Shown here: piece by piece, positions 1 through 6,240 of the stretch | Numbering within the stretch: position 1 is the stretch's first letter | How the letters are laid out: each line of letters begins with the position of its first letter | Assembly: GCA_021845645.1 (NCBI GenBank) | Contig: JAJZVM010000187.1 | Span: 1-7,198 of the forward strand | Origin: Bacillota bacterium | GTDB taxonomy: Bacteria; Bacillota_E; JAJZYS01; JAJYTV01 | Direction: 5' to 3' | Length of the DNA: 7,198 nt | The notes under the pieces: generated by a model | The model's input: the letters and a program-made list of their open reading frames with translations, nothing else | What the model was told of the DNA's origin: nothing | The model's database searches: none | Position numbers and translations under genes: made by a program

Positions 1-1
1 G

Positions 2-598
2 GAGGTCGCGCGCGGAGCGAGGATGCTTGAGGGGCTTGGCCTCGAGTACGGACGGATGGTGCGGGAGCTCTCGACTGGGCAGCGCACCAGCCTGCAGATC
101 GCGGTCGCCCTGGCCGCCCGACCTGACCTCCTTCTGCTCGACGAGCCGACCAACGGTCTTGACGTTCTCGTCAAGACCCAGGTCCTCCAGCTCGTCATCG
201 ACATGGCCGCCGCGGAGGGCACCACGGTCGTCATCGCAACCCACCACATCGAGGACGTGGAGCGGCTGGCCGACAGTCTGGCGGTGCTCCACCAAGGGCG
301 CCTCATCGTCCAGGGCGAGCTCGATGCGATCAAGGCGAGCATGCACCGTCTCCAGGTGGTGATCCCCGGCGAGTGGCCTGTGGAGATCGATCGGGACCCA
401 TGTGTGGTGCGCGTCGAGCGGCAGGGCAAAGTGGGCCTGGTCACGGTCGAGGGCCCCGTCGAGCCGGTCGCGGAGCGCTGTCGGCAGCTCGGGGCCGTCC
501 TCGTGGAGCCGCTGGACCTGGACCTGACGGAAGTGTTCCGCGCCGTGTTGGGAAAGGAGGGCTACACACGTGCCCAGCTCAACTGGAACGTCGAGTAG
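2..598 (+). CDS. ABC transporter ATP-binding protein, 5'-truncated by the window edge
   Basis: ATPase subunit of an ABC transporter, which hydrolyses ATP on the cytoplasmic face to drive the membrane partner encoded next. The reading frame is already open at position 2, so the gene starts upstream and Walker A and the Q-loop are missing. The ATG at 23 is therefore not its start. In the 198 visible residues I see the ABC signature LSTGQ (23-27), Walker B LLLLDE (43-48, presumed catalytic glutamate E48), the D-loop NGLD (51-54) and the H-loop IATHH (78-82). A C-terminal extension of about 110 residues follows, as is common in NatA/CcmA-like exporters. The stop codon at 596-598 lies inside the permease gene, whose GTG start is at 570, giving a 29-bp overlap and probable translational coupling. 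The family is secure; the substrate cannot be read from the sequence. Confidence 0.95.
   Translation, partial: EVARGARMLEGLGLEYGRMVRELSTGQRTSLQIAVALAARPDLLLLDEPTNGLDVLVKTQVLQLVIDMAAAEGTTVVIATHHIEDVERLADSLAVLHQGRLIVQGELDAIKASMHRLQVVIPGEWPVEIDRDPCVVRVERQGKVGLVTVEGPVEPVAERCRQLGAVLVEPLDLDLTEVFRAVLGKEGYTRAQLNWNVE
553..560 (+). promoter_or_regulatory. Shine-Dalgarno site for the ABC permease
   Basis: AAAGGAGG lies inside the end of the ATPase gene, 9 nt before the GTG at 570. It decides the permease start in favour of this GTG and shows that the two subunits are translated from overlapping sequence. Confidence 0.8.
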
Positions 599-1685
599 CC
601 GCCGAAGATTCGCCGTTTCCCCTGCGGCGCGCTACCGCGAGCTGCATGTCGACCGCACGATCTACCTGCTGGGCACCCTGCTGCTGCTCGCGCCCTGGGG
701 ATTATTGCTGCTGAACCTGTGGAGCGAGATGCACATAGCCCATTGGGTGCTCGCGGCAAACCATACCACCCTTCGGGCCATGATGAACTCCAATCTCCAA
801 GGATTCACCCAGGCACTGGGATTCGGGTCGTTCGACCTCTTCGTCGCAGCCATCATGGGCCTTGCCCTTTTCGCCTACGATCGCTTCGCCGGCGGTCTCT
901 TCTACAGCCTCGAGGGCCCTCTGCGCAGACGCGAGGTGTTCCTCGCCAAGGCGATCTTCGGTGCGGCGAGCATCCTCCTGGAGGTGGTCCTGGGTACGGC
1001 CGGCACGTTGCTCATGGCAGGGCTGAGCGGAAATCAGAGCCTGGCCGGCGCCATCCTCTTGCGCGGCCTCTTTGACGCCTCCGGCCAGCTCAGCCTGTTC
1101 GCCACCGCGCTTGCCATGGGCGCCGCCATGGATTCGGTCTTGAGTGGCATCGCCACGGCCATCTGGGCTGGCCTGCCTGCGCTCGGCCAGAGCCTCCTGG
1201 GCCAGCTTTTCATGGTTCAGGGCAAGCAGCCAATGACGCTGCCGGGTGGTCAGAGCGTCACCGTGACCACGTTCAAGTTCATCGCGCCGTGGATCGGCAG
1301 CCTTGCGCAGTCCCTGCCGGGCCTGTCCCCGTTCCAGCAAGGGTTCTACGGCTGGCCAATTGGCGATGTCCTGGCCATGATCGGGTGGTTCATCGCGTGG
1401 ACGGTATTGCTTTTCTGGCTAGGTCTTGGCTGGTGGCAGCGGGCGCCCTTCGAGCGCCTGCACGACGCCGTCTTCTTCCCGTTCCTATGGAACCTCTACT
1501 ACGCGTTCCTCGCGCTGCTGAGCGGCCTTGTGATCACACAAGTGGTCACTCGCGGCATGGTGCGAGGCCTGTCCTGGGCTGCGATCTACGCGGCCTTGTC
1601 CGTTGCCGGCTGGTTCTTCTGGCGGTTTGTCGTGCGCCGACGCGGGCAGAGCGCAGGATCCCGGCATCGACGGGCGGGGGCGTAG
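570..1685 (+). CDS. ABC-2-like transporter permease
   Basis: Membrane subunit (371 residues) paired with the ATPase just upstream. The GTG start is supported by the Shine-Dalgarno site at 553-560 and by the overlap with the ATPase gene. After a basic N-terminal tail, hydrophobic segments appear at about residues 31-51, 86-103, 129-150, 173-200, 266-288, 307-325 and 336-354, so there are six or seven membrane spans. The block LEGPLRRREVFLAKAIFGAA (114-133) is the cytoplasmic loop typical of ABC-2 permeases (an L-E-G-P-x-x-R-R-E pattern followed by a membrane span). The C-terminus is strongly basic and presumably cytoplasmic. An ABC-2 type gene pair usually exports a drug, peptide, lipid or polysaccharide, but no substrate clue is present. 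It converges on the histidine kinase gene, leaving a 71-bp gap. Confidence 0.85.
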   Translation: MPSSTGTSSSRRRFAVSPAARYRELHVDRTIYLLGTLLLLAPWGLLLLNLWSEMHIAHWVLAANHTTLRAMMNSNLQGFTQALGFGSFDLFVAAIMGLALFAYDRFAGGLFYSLEGPLRRREVFLAKAIFGAASILLEVVLGTAGTLLMAGLSGNQSLAGAILLRGLFDASGQLSLFATALAMGAAMDSVLSGIATAIWAGLPALGQSLLGQLFMVQGKQPMTLPGGQSVTVTTFKFIAPWIGSLAQSLPGLSPFQQGFYGWPIGDVLAMIGWFIAWTVLLFWLGLGWWQRAPFERLHDAVFFPFLWNLYYAFLALLSGLVITQVVTRGMVRGLSWAAIYAALSVAGWFFWRFVVRRRGQSAGSRHRRAGA

Positions 1686-1756
1686 CTCCGGGGAGAAGAA
1701 AGCGCAGCTGCGGTGCCGACCCAAGATGCAAGCAGGTCTCACCTGGGCCCGGCTCC

Positions 1757-3118
1757 TCACACAGCGCGTGCTGTCACAGGCAGGGCCACCGTGAACGTCG
1801 TACCTTCGCCGGGCACGCTGTCGACGCCGATGCTGCCGCGGTGTGCCCGAACGATGCTCTGGGCGATGGCAAGGCCCAGCCCCGCGCCGCCGCTCCCTTT
1901 GGCGCGGGCGGAATCGGTGCGGTAGAAGCGGTCGAAGATGCGTCCGAGATGTTGCGTCTCGATGCCGATGCCCGTGTCGCGCACCCGTAGCCGGACCTCG
2001 TGCCTGTGCCGCACGAGGCTGACCTCGACCCGGCCGGCGGGCGTGTACTTGACCGCGTTGTCGAGCAGGATCGCGACGACCTGGTAGAGGGCATCCGAAT
2101 CGCCCAGCACGCGCAGATCGCCCTCGTCGTCAGGCCCGGGCAGTTCCATCCGGATCTCAAGACCCTTTGCCTCTACCGCCGGCCGGAAGGCGTCCACCGC
2201 CTTGCGCACGACGTGGGCCAGGTCTAGCGGCTGCAGGCGCGACGCCGGTGCGGATGCGTTGGTCCTCGCCAACGCGAGGAGTTGGTCCGAAAGCCGGTGC
2301 AACCGCAGGATCTCGTCCTCGATCGCCTGCAACCACTGGCCGTTCTCCTCCACCGTCGCATCGGGGCGGCTCTGCACGAGGTCCAGGTTGACGCGCATCA
2401 CGGCGAGAGGCGTCCGCAGCTCGTGGGACGCGTCTGCCACGAACTGCTCCTGTTGCTGCCATGCTCGCACGGCAGGCCGCAAGGACAGCCGCGAGAGGAA
2501 GAAGCCTGCGCCAGCCGCCAGACCGATGCCAAGCCCTCCCACGACGAAGAGGACCTTGGCGAGACGCCTTTGCGCCGTCAGGTCGCGATCGACGTTGAGG
2601 GCCATTTGCATGTAGCCGATGGTCTGCTTGTAGGGACTTTGCAGGCGCAATGTCAGCACGCGGTACCAGCCGCTTTGGCCGACAAGATCCGTCGCCAGAA
2701 GCTCCGAACCGCCGCCCATCTGATAGGGGAGGGTCCTGGTAACGAGCGGAGCCGTACTGGCGATGACGTTGCCCTGGGCGTCGCGCAGCACGATGGCGGA
2801 GACTTTAGGGTACATGTCGGAAAGCTTGGCCAGTGCGACGAACTGGGACGGGAAGACGCCGCGGTCGAGGTCCCGGAGCACGCGGGCCGCCAGGGGCCTC
2901 GTCGTGTCGCGCAGGATGGCGTCAACGTTGTCCTGGGTCAACTGCGCCGTCAGCCCGTAGATCAGGACTGCGGTGAGCAGGTAGAACACAAAGAAGAGCG
3001 CCGCGAGCAGGAACGCGAGGTTGAGGCGCAAGCCGCGGAAGAGCCGCCAGTGGCTCACGGTGGCCTGGCCGCCGCGCGCCGACCCGCGGGACCGGGTGGC
3101 CGGCCCCCTTCCCGTCAT
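1757..3118 (-). CDS. Sensor histidine kinase (HisKA/HATPase_c, membrane-bound)
   Basis: Sensor kinase of 453 residues that autophosphorylates and passes phosphate to the response regulator encoded just before it. A basic N-terminal tail is followed by a first membrane segment (about 33-57), an extracytoplasmic sensor region (about 58-187, with a PAS/Cache-like VSAIVLRDAQGNVIAS stretch) and a second membrane segment (about 188-208). The phosphoacceptor H-box FVADASHELRTPL follows with H232. The ATP-binding domain shows the N-box LLDNAVKYTP (N354), G1 DTGIGIE (from D381), the F-box FDRFYR (395-400) and G2 GAGLGLAI (411-418). All catalytic motifs are intact. Its ATG overlaps the regulator stop as ATGA, and AAGGAAG at 3123-3129 serves as ribosome binding site. 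The sensor region does not match a family I can name with confidence, so the signal is unknown. The two exported-protein genes upstream make an envelope signal plausible. Confidence 0.96.
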   Translation of the reverse strand: MTGRGPATRSRGSARGGQATVSHWRLFRGLRLNLAFLLAALFFVFYLLTAVLIYGLTAQLTQDNVDAILRDTTRPLAARVLRDLDRGVFPSQFVALAKLSDMYPKVSAIVLRDAQGNVIASTAPLVTRTLPYQMGGGSELLATDLVGQSGWYRVLTLRLQSPYKQTIGYMQMALNVDRDLTAQRRLAKVLFVVGGLGIGLAAGAGFFLSRLSLRPAVRAWQQQEQFVADASHELRTPLAVMRVNLDLVQSRPDATVEENGQWLQAIEDEILRLHRLSDQLLALARTNASAPASRLQPLDLAHVVRKAVDAFRPAVEAKGLEIRMELPGPDDEGDLRVLGDSDALYQVVAILLDNAVKYTPAGRVEVSLVRHRHEVRLRVRDTGIGIETQHLGRIFDRFYRTDSARAKGSGGAGLGLAIAQSIVRAHRGSIGVDSVPGEGTTFTVALPVTARAV

Positions 3119-3837
3119 GTCGCTTCCTTCGGCGTCTGGGAACCTGGCTGAAACATGTAACCCATGCCGTGGACGGTCTGGATGTCGGAGGCGCGGCGGG
3201 CATCTCCGCCCAGACCGCGACCAAGCTTGCGGCGCAGCAGATGGATGTAGGTATCCACGACGTTGCTGTCGACCTCCGAGTCGTAGCCCCAGACGCGATC
3301 GAAGATGAAGGACCGCGAGAGAACCTGGCCGCGATGGCGCATGAAGAGCTCCATCAACTGGAACTCCTTGTGCGTCAAGGGGACGAGCTCGCCCGAGCAG
3401 GATACGACCCTTTGGACGAGGTCGAGCGAGTAGCCGCCCGCCTCGAGCGTCTGCACCCCGGTGAGGTCACCGACGCGACGCGTGAGCGCGCGCATGCGCG
3501 CGAGGAGCTCCTTCGTGCCGAACGGCTTCACGACGTAGTCATCCGCCCCGCTGTCGAGGCCGAGCACCTTGTCCTCCTCGGTTCCTCGCGCCGTCAGCAT
3601 CAGGGTGGGGGTCGTGTCGCCCTCCTCCCGCAACGTACGGACGATCTCCGTGCCGGAAAGCCCTGGCAGCATGACATCGACCAGCAGCAGGTCGTAGATC
3701 CCCGCCCTGGCCATGTCGAGCCCCTCCACGCCGTCGCCGGCGCAGTCGACGGTATACTGCTGCTGTTTCAGGAACTGCGACAGCGCCCGGGTCATTGGCA
3801 CTTCGTCGTCGATCAGAAGGACGCGCACCGATGCCAT
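3115..3837 (-). CDS. OmpR/PhoB-family response regulator
   Basis: DNA-binding response regulator of 240 residues, the normal length for the family. The receiver domain starts at VRVLLIDDE (acidic pair D10/D11), with phosphoacceptor D54 in LLLVDVMLPG, T82 in LMLTAR and K104 in VVKPF. The C-terminal winged-helix domain (about 130-230) ends with the typical LTHKEFQLMELFM, VDTYIHLLRRKL and VHGMGYMF blocks. The frame stays open upstream, but homology begins at MASVRV, so I place the start at the ATG at 3837. A weak AGGTG lies right before it, and a GTG one codon earlier (3840) is also possible. The stop overlaps the kinase start by ATGA. The 37-bp gap to the preceding exported-protein gene suggests one transcript. 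Targets are probably in this neighbourhood, but no direct-repeat box was recognised. Confidence 0.96.
   Translation of the reverse strand: MASVRVLLIDDEVPMTRALSQFLKQQQYTVDCAGDGVEGLDMARAGIYDLLLVDVMLPGLSGTEIVRTLREEGDTTPTLMLTARGTEEDKVLGLDSGADDYVVKPFGTKELLARMRALTRRVGDLTGVQTLEAGGYSLDLVQRVVSCSGELVPLTHKEFQLMELFMRHRGQVLSRSFIFDRVWGYDSEVDSNVVDTYIHLLRRKLGRGLGGDARRASDIQTVHGMGYMFQPGSQTPKEAT
3123..3129 (-). promoter_or_regulatory. Shine-Dalgarno site for the histidine kinase
   Basis: On the minus strand AAGGAAG lies 4 nt before the ATG at 3118, within the last codons of the response regulator. It supports this ATG as the kinase start, in addition to the ATGA overlap. Confidence 0.6.
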
Positions 3838-3874
3838 CACCTGGCTTCGCGCAGAGCGCTTGTCTATGGCTTCT

Positions 3875-4807
3875 CTACGGTGTGACCTGCAGGATGACCT
3901 GCTCCTTGGCACGCCCCTGGGAGTACGTGACGGTATACTGGCCGGTCGTCGCATGCGGGTGGACCGTGACGGTGCCCGTGACACGGTCGATGGTGACCCC
4001 GTGCGCACCTGGCGGGCCCTGCAGGCGGTAGGTGCCCGTGTTGGGCAGAACCTGGCCGCTTGCGTCCTTGACCTGCGGCTGAGCGCCCACCGGGTCTGCC
4101 ACCGGTGGCTGGTGCTTGGCCGGTAGAGCGATCGCGGCACTCGTGTAGGCGAGGCTCGTGATGTTCGCGGGGTGGCTCTGGACCCAGGCAGTGTCGGCAA
4201 GAAGCAGCCAGGCGTTCATCAGGGAGATGGCCGTGGTCTGCAGCCGGGTGATGGTTCGCTGGATGAGGTCGCTCTCCAGCCTGGGCGACCTGCGGAAGGC
4301 CGGGCGCTTGATCGCCGCGGTTGCCATGGTGACGTCCTTGGCGATCTGGAGCTGCGCGCCTCGCGCTGAAGCGATCAGGCTCGCGAGGCGAGCCTTCAGG
4401 GCAGGGTTGCGCTTCGGCGTGTTCGTGCATGCCTGGATCTCGGTTGCGATCGCCGCCTTGGCCTGGCGCAGGGCCGGCAGGATCTCCTGTTGCATGCGCC
4501 CTGGCGGCAGGGGCCGCGCGCCGGCGGCCAACAGGGCCTGCTCAGCGGTATAGAGTGACGTGATGTTAGTATTCATCGCCTGGACAGCCCGCGCCACGGT
4601 GGCGCCGTGCTCGCTCTGCGCGGGCGTCAGTGCCTGCGCCCTGGCCTCGAGCTGCGTTTCCACCTGCGCGAGGTGCTCATAGTGCGCGGTGAAGGCGGCG
4701 CTGGTCTCCGCCCGGGCAATGCCTGCCGGAACGGCGTACATGCCGAAGCTCAGCACAGCCGTGACGCATGTGAGCGGAATCGCGCGCCTCATAGGAGACT
4801 TGCCCAT
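3875..4807 (-). CDS. Exported helical/Ig-like protein, paralog A (function unknown)
   Basis: Not recognised as a named family. The frame opens at 4882, but I choose the ATG at 4807 because AAGGTGG at 4817-4823 sits 9 nt before it and the protein then begins with a clear signal peptide. The peptide has a basic start, a hydrophobic core at about 9-27 and probable cleavage after ARA (31-33). There is no lipobox, so the product should be released or wall-associated. Residues 34-215 look mostly helical and include ITSLYTAEQAL (82-92). Residues 247-310 form a beta-rich, Ig-like domain with VLPNTGTY, GVTIDRVTGTVTV and QYTVTYSQ. The length is exactly 310, as in the neighbouring paralog, and by hand count 33 of the last 64 residues are identical. 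The gene lies 37 bp before the response regulator, so it is probably co-transcribed with the two-component system. A ligand-binding or envelope-sensing role is only inference. Confidence 0.85.
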   Translation of the reverse strand: MGKSPMRRAIPLTCVTAVLSFGMYAVPAGIARAETSAAFTAHYEHLAQVETQLEARAQALTPAQSEHGATVARAVQAMNTNITSLYTAEQALLAAGARPLPPGRMQQEILPALRQAKAAIATEIQACTNTPKRNPALKARLASLIASARGAQLQIAKDVTMATAAIKRPAFRRSPRLESDLIQRTITRLQTTAISLMNAWLLLADTAWVQSHPANITSLAYTSAAIALPAKHQPPVADPVGAQPQVKDASGQVLPNTGTYRLQGPPGAHGVTIDRVTGTVTVHPHATTGQYTVTYSQGRAKEQVILQVTP

Positions 4808-4816
4808 GGTAACCGA

Positions 4817-4823
4817 CCACCTT
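4817..4823 (-). promoter_or_regulatory. Shine-Dalgarno site deciding the start of paralog A
   Basis: On the minus strand AAGGTGG lies 9 nt before the ATG at 4807. No comparable site precedes the upstream candidate at 4882 or the internal ATG at 4792, so this fixes a 310-residue product. Confidence 0.6.
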
Positions 4824-4851
4824 GATCTGCCCAAGCGGCCTGGCGGCAACA

Positions 4852-4909
4852 GGCACCTTGCATTTCGGTGCCGCTCCGCCAAGCCGCGGGGCTTTAGGAC
4901 TCGATCCTA
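4852..4909 (-). promoter_or_regulatory. Three tandem hairpins in the leader of paralog A
   Basis: The 137-bp gap between the two paralogs holds three perfect inverted repeats. They are TAGGA/TCCTA (4895-4899 and 4905-4909), AAGCC/GGCTT (4881-4885 and 4890-4894, 4-nt loop) and GGCACC/GGTGCC (4852-4857 and 4867-4872, 9-nt loop). A second GGTGCC at 4921-4926 could compete for the same partner. No run of U follows any stem on the minus strand, so a classical intrinsic terminator is not supported. They could be an attenuator, an mRNA processing or stability element, or chance in GC-rich sequence. No convincing -35/-10 pair was found in the gap. Confidence 0.4.
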
Positions 4910-4944
4910 TACTAACCTACGGTGCCCACGGTTCGCCGCGAGAC

Positions 4945-5877
4945 CTATTGGGCGACCGTCAGGTTGACCGATTCCGAGACGCCTGCCTGGGTGTAGGTGA
5001 CGACATAGGTGCCCACCGTGGCTCCCGAATTCACCGTTACCTGGCCAGACGCGGCGTCGATGGCCACGCCGGTTGCCCCGGTCGGGCCGGCGATGGTGTA
5101 GGTGCCGGAGTCGGGGAGGACATTGCCCTGGGCGTCATTGACGACCGGCGCGACGCTCACGGCGTCCACTACCGCCGCGGAGCCCGCAGGCGGCGCGGTG
5201 ATGCTCGATACGGCGTAGGCGAGACCGGTGATCGTGGCGGCGCTACCCGTGGTCGGGGTCGTGCTCGCGGCGGTCTCCGCGGCGATCCAGAGCTGCGTGT
5301 AGTGGATGGCCGCCTTCTGCAGGTCGAGGATCGAGGTCTGCAGGGCGACGAGTCCGCCGGCGTACGGGTGGGTCTTCCACATGCCGAGGGCGACCAGCGG
5401 GTGCGTGAGTCCGAAGTTGACCGTGCGGAGTTGGGCGGTCCAGGCCTTCACCTTGAGCGTGAGCTCGTGCGCCGCGGGCGAGTTCTTCTTGTGGTCCTTC
5501 TTGAGCTTCGCCTTTGCGTCGGTGATCTCGTGTGTGAGGGTACGCTTCTGCGCCTGGAGCTTTGCCTTCGTGCTCGCGGTCTGTGCGGGGATGCCGGCCT
5601 TGGCGGCAGCGAGCGCCTGCTCGGAGGTGTAGAGCGTCGCGATCTGCGTGTTGATCGTTTGCACAGTCGTTCCGTACGCCGCGACTGTGGTGCTCGAGCC
5701 GGTCCCGGCCTGCGCCTGCTGCAGGAGGTTCGCCTCTGTCGTCGCATTCGCGCCGTAGCGGGCGGCGAAGTTCTGATGCGGCGCCGCGCTGGCGGTCACG
5801 GCCGTGCCACACAACAGCAAAGCCGCCGTGCCGACGCCGAGGACCCAGGTACCCGGATGCATTCTCTTGACTCCCAC
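4945..5877 (-). CDS. Exported helical/Ig-like protein, paralog B (function unknown)
   Basis: Not recognised as a named family. The GTG start at 5877 is favoured because AAGGAGG at 5886-5892 sits 8 nt before it; the ATG five codons later would be too far. The 310-residue product begins with a signal peptide (basic start, hydrophobic core at about 11-27, probable cleavage near A31 in TASAAP). Residues 34-205 look helical and include IATLYTSEQAL (79-89) and a lysine-rich stretch AKAKLKKDHKKN (121-132). A low-complexity Ala/Thr linker (about 199-215) leads to ITGLAY and then an Ig-like beta domain (247-310) with VLPDSGTY, GVAIDAASGQVTV and TYVVTYTQ. The C-terminal part aligns with paralog A without gaps from about residue 216, indicating tandem duplication with faster divergence of the N-terminal half. 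It is the first gene of the minus-strand cluster. The Ig-like label is based on pattern and is moderately sure. Confidence 0.87.
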   Translation of the reverse strand: MGVKRMHPGTWVLGVGTAALLLCGTAVTASAAPHQNFAARYGANATTEANLLQQAQAGTGSSTTVAAYGTTVQTINTQIATLYTSEQALAAAKAGIPAQTASTKAKLQAQKRTLTHEITDAKAKLKKDHKKNSPAAHELTLKVKAWTAQLRTVNFGLTHPLVALGMWKTHPYAGGLVALQTSILDLQKAAIHYTQLWIAAETAASTTPTTGSAATITGLAYAVSSITAPPAGSAAVVDAVSVAPVVNDAQGNVLPDSGTYTIAGPTGATGVAIDAASGQVTVNSGATVGTYVVTYTQAGVSESVNLTVAQ

Positions 5878-5885
5878 AGACGATT

Positions 5886-5892
5886 CCTCCTT
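5886..5892 (-). promoter_or_regulatory. Shine-Dalgarno site deciding the GTG start of paralog B
   Basis: On the minus strand a consensus AAGGAGG lies 8 nt before the GTG at 5877. This is the strongest ribosome binding site in the minus-strand cluster. Confidence 0.8.
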
Positions 5893-5899
5893 GGCGATA

Positions 5900-5923
5900 C
5901 CCTACCCGTATCATCCGGGAGGG
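5900..5923 (-). promoter_or_regulatory. Hairpin just upstream of the paralog B ribosome binding site
   Basis: On the minus strand CCCTCCCG pairs with CGGG-T-AGGG, an eight-base-pair stem with one bulged base around a 7-nt loop (GATGATA). Only 7 nt separate it from the AAGGAGG site. The 5' arm contains CCTCC (5918-5922), which is also complementary to the GGAGG of the Shine-Dalgarno site. The arm could therefore pair either within the hairpin, leaving the site free, or with the site, closing it. No U-run follows the stem, so it is not a typical terminator. Confidence 0.45.
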
Positions 5924-6092
5924 CCTTAAAAAGTTCTGAAATCTGCCGCCTTGCGCGATGGTTTCCTGCAATGGTCGCCGGTACCCCTTGCACGACAGGC
6001 TGGGCATGAGTGGCGGGCAGCAACTGTGCGCATGGCCTTAGACGACTTTTGCATACTGCGTACAAGGTGACGGCATTGCGTGAACCGAACAA

Positions 6093-6169
6093 GGCAGATA
6101 AACCTGCCGTGTCGCCAAGGGGCATGGGGCGGAGGCTCCCGCCCAGGCAGGTTCGTGCAACAGACGAAC
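6093..6169. promoter_or_regulatory. Nested and competing inverted repeats, candidate structured RNA
   Basis: An outer 8-bp perfect repeat AACCTGCC/GGCAGGTT (6101-6108 and 6146-6153) encloses a GGGCGG/CCGCCC hairpin (6127-6132 and 6139-6144, 6-nt loop). A further perfect hairpin GTTCGT/ACGAAC (6151-6156 and 6164-6169, 7-nt loop GCAACAG) shares GTT with the outer stem. GGCAG at 6093-6097 can instead pair with CTGCC at 6104-6108, so the outer stem has a competitor on each side. This is the geometry of an attenuator or riboswitch, but it matches no riboswitch class whose consensus I can recall. The strand is not decided by the repeats; the plus strand (MFS leader) seems more likely. Confidence 0.4.
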
Positions 6170-6175
6170 GCCGCC

Positions 6176-6208
6176 GGAGGAGACGCCGCTGAAAACGTCC
6201 TGTCCTCC
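6176..6208 (+). promoter_or_regulatory. Hairpin enclosing an orphan GGAGGAG
   Basis: GGAGGAGACG (6176-6185) pairs with CGTC and TCCTCC (6196-6199 and 6203-6208) across a 10-nt loop, with a 3-nt bulge. The left arm contains a perfect Shine-Dalgarno-like GGAGGAG with no start codon at a usable distance, so it is not an ordinary ribosome binding site. The sequence after the stem is C-rich with few T, so a classical terminator is unlikely. Confidence 0.35.
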
Positions 6209-6240
6209 CTTCCCCGGCATGAGCGCCGCCGACCACCCAC

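Noticed and set aside
1686..1756. Possible bidirectional terminator between the converging permease and kinase genes (palindrome CGCAGCTGCG at 1703-1712 and a CAGGT/ACCTG repeat at 1733-1745)
   Set aside because: The palindrome has no loop, the second stem is only 5 bp with a 3-nt loop, and no U-run follows on either strand. I do not call a terminator.
2282..3151. A 289-codon plus-strand frame opposite the kinase gene
   Set aside because: The minus strand carries every kinase motif in order; the plus-strand product is a low-information shadow.
3838..4200. An N-terminal extension of the response regulator reading upstream to 4200
   Set aside because: The added 120 or so residues are Arg/Ser-rich, overlap paralog A and lack a ribosome binding site. 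Receiver-domain homology begins at the ATG at 3837.
4615..4630. LTPAQ in paralog A as a possible LTXXQ motif of the CpxP/Spy stress-protein family
   Set aside because: Only one copy is present, it is absent from paralog B, and the proteins otherwise differ in length and in having an Ig-like domain.
5924..5942. The AT-rich patch upstream of paralog B as a defined promoter
   Set aside because: No acceptable -35/-10 pair at normal spacing could be placed on it, so it is noted only as a compositional anomaly.
4822..6009. A 395-codon plus-strand frame opposite the exported proteins
   Set aside because: It is antisense to two genes with clear signal peptides and shared domains. Its composition (Arg, Gly, Asp-rich without membrane or motif pattern) is that of a shadow frame.
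6010..6192. A 60-codon plus-strand open frame before the MFS gene, possibly a leader peptide
   Set aside because: It has no ribosome binding site at its GTG, its C-terminal residues are mostly arginine as in a chance GC-rich frame, and it overlaps the inverted repeats that explain the sequence better.
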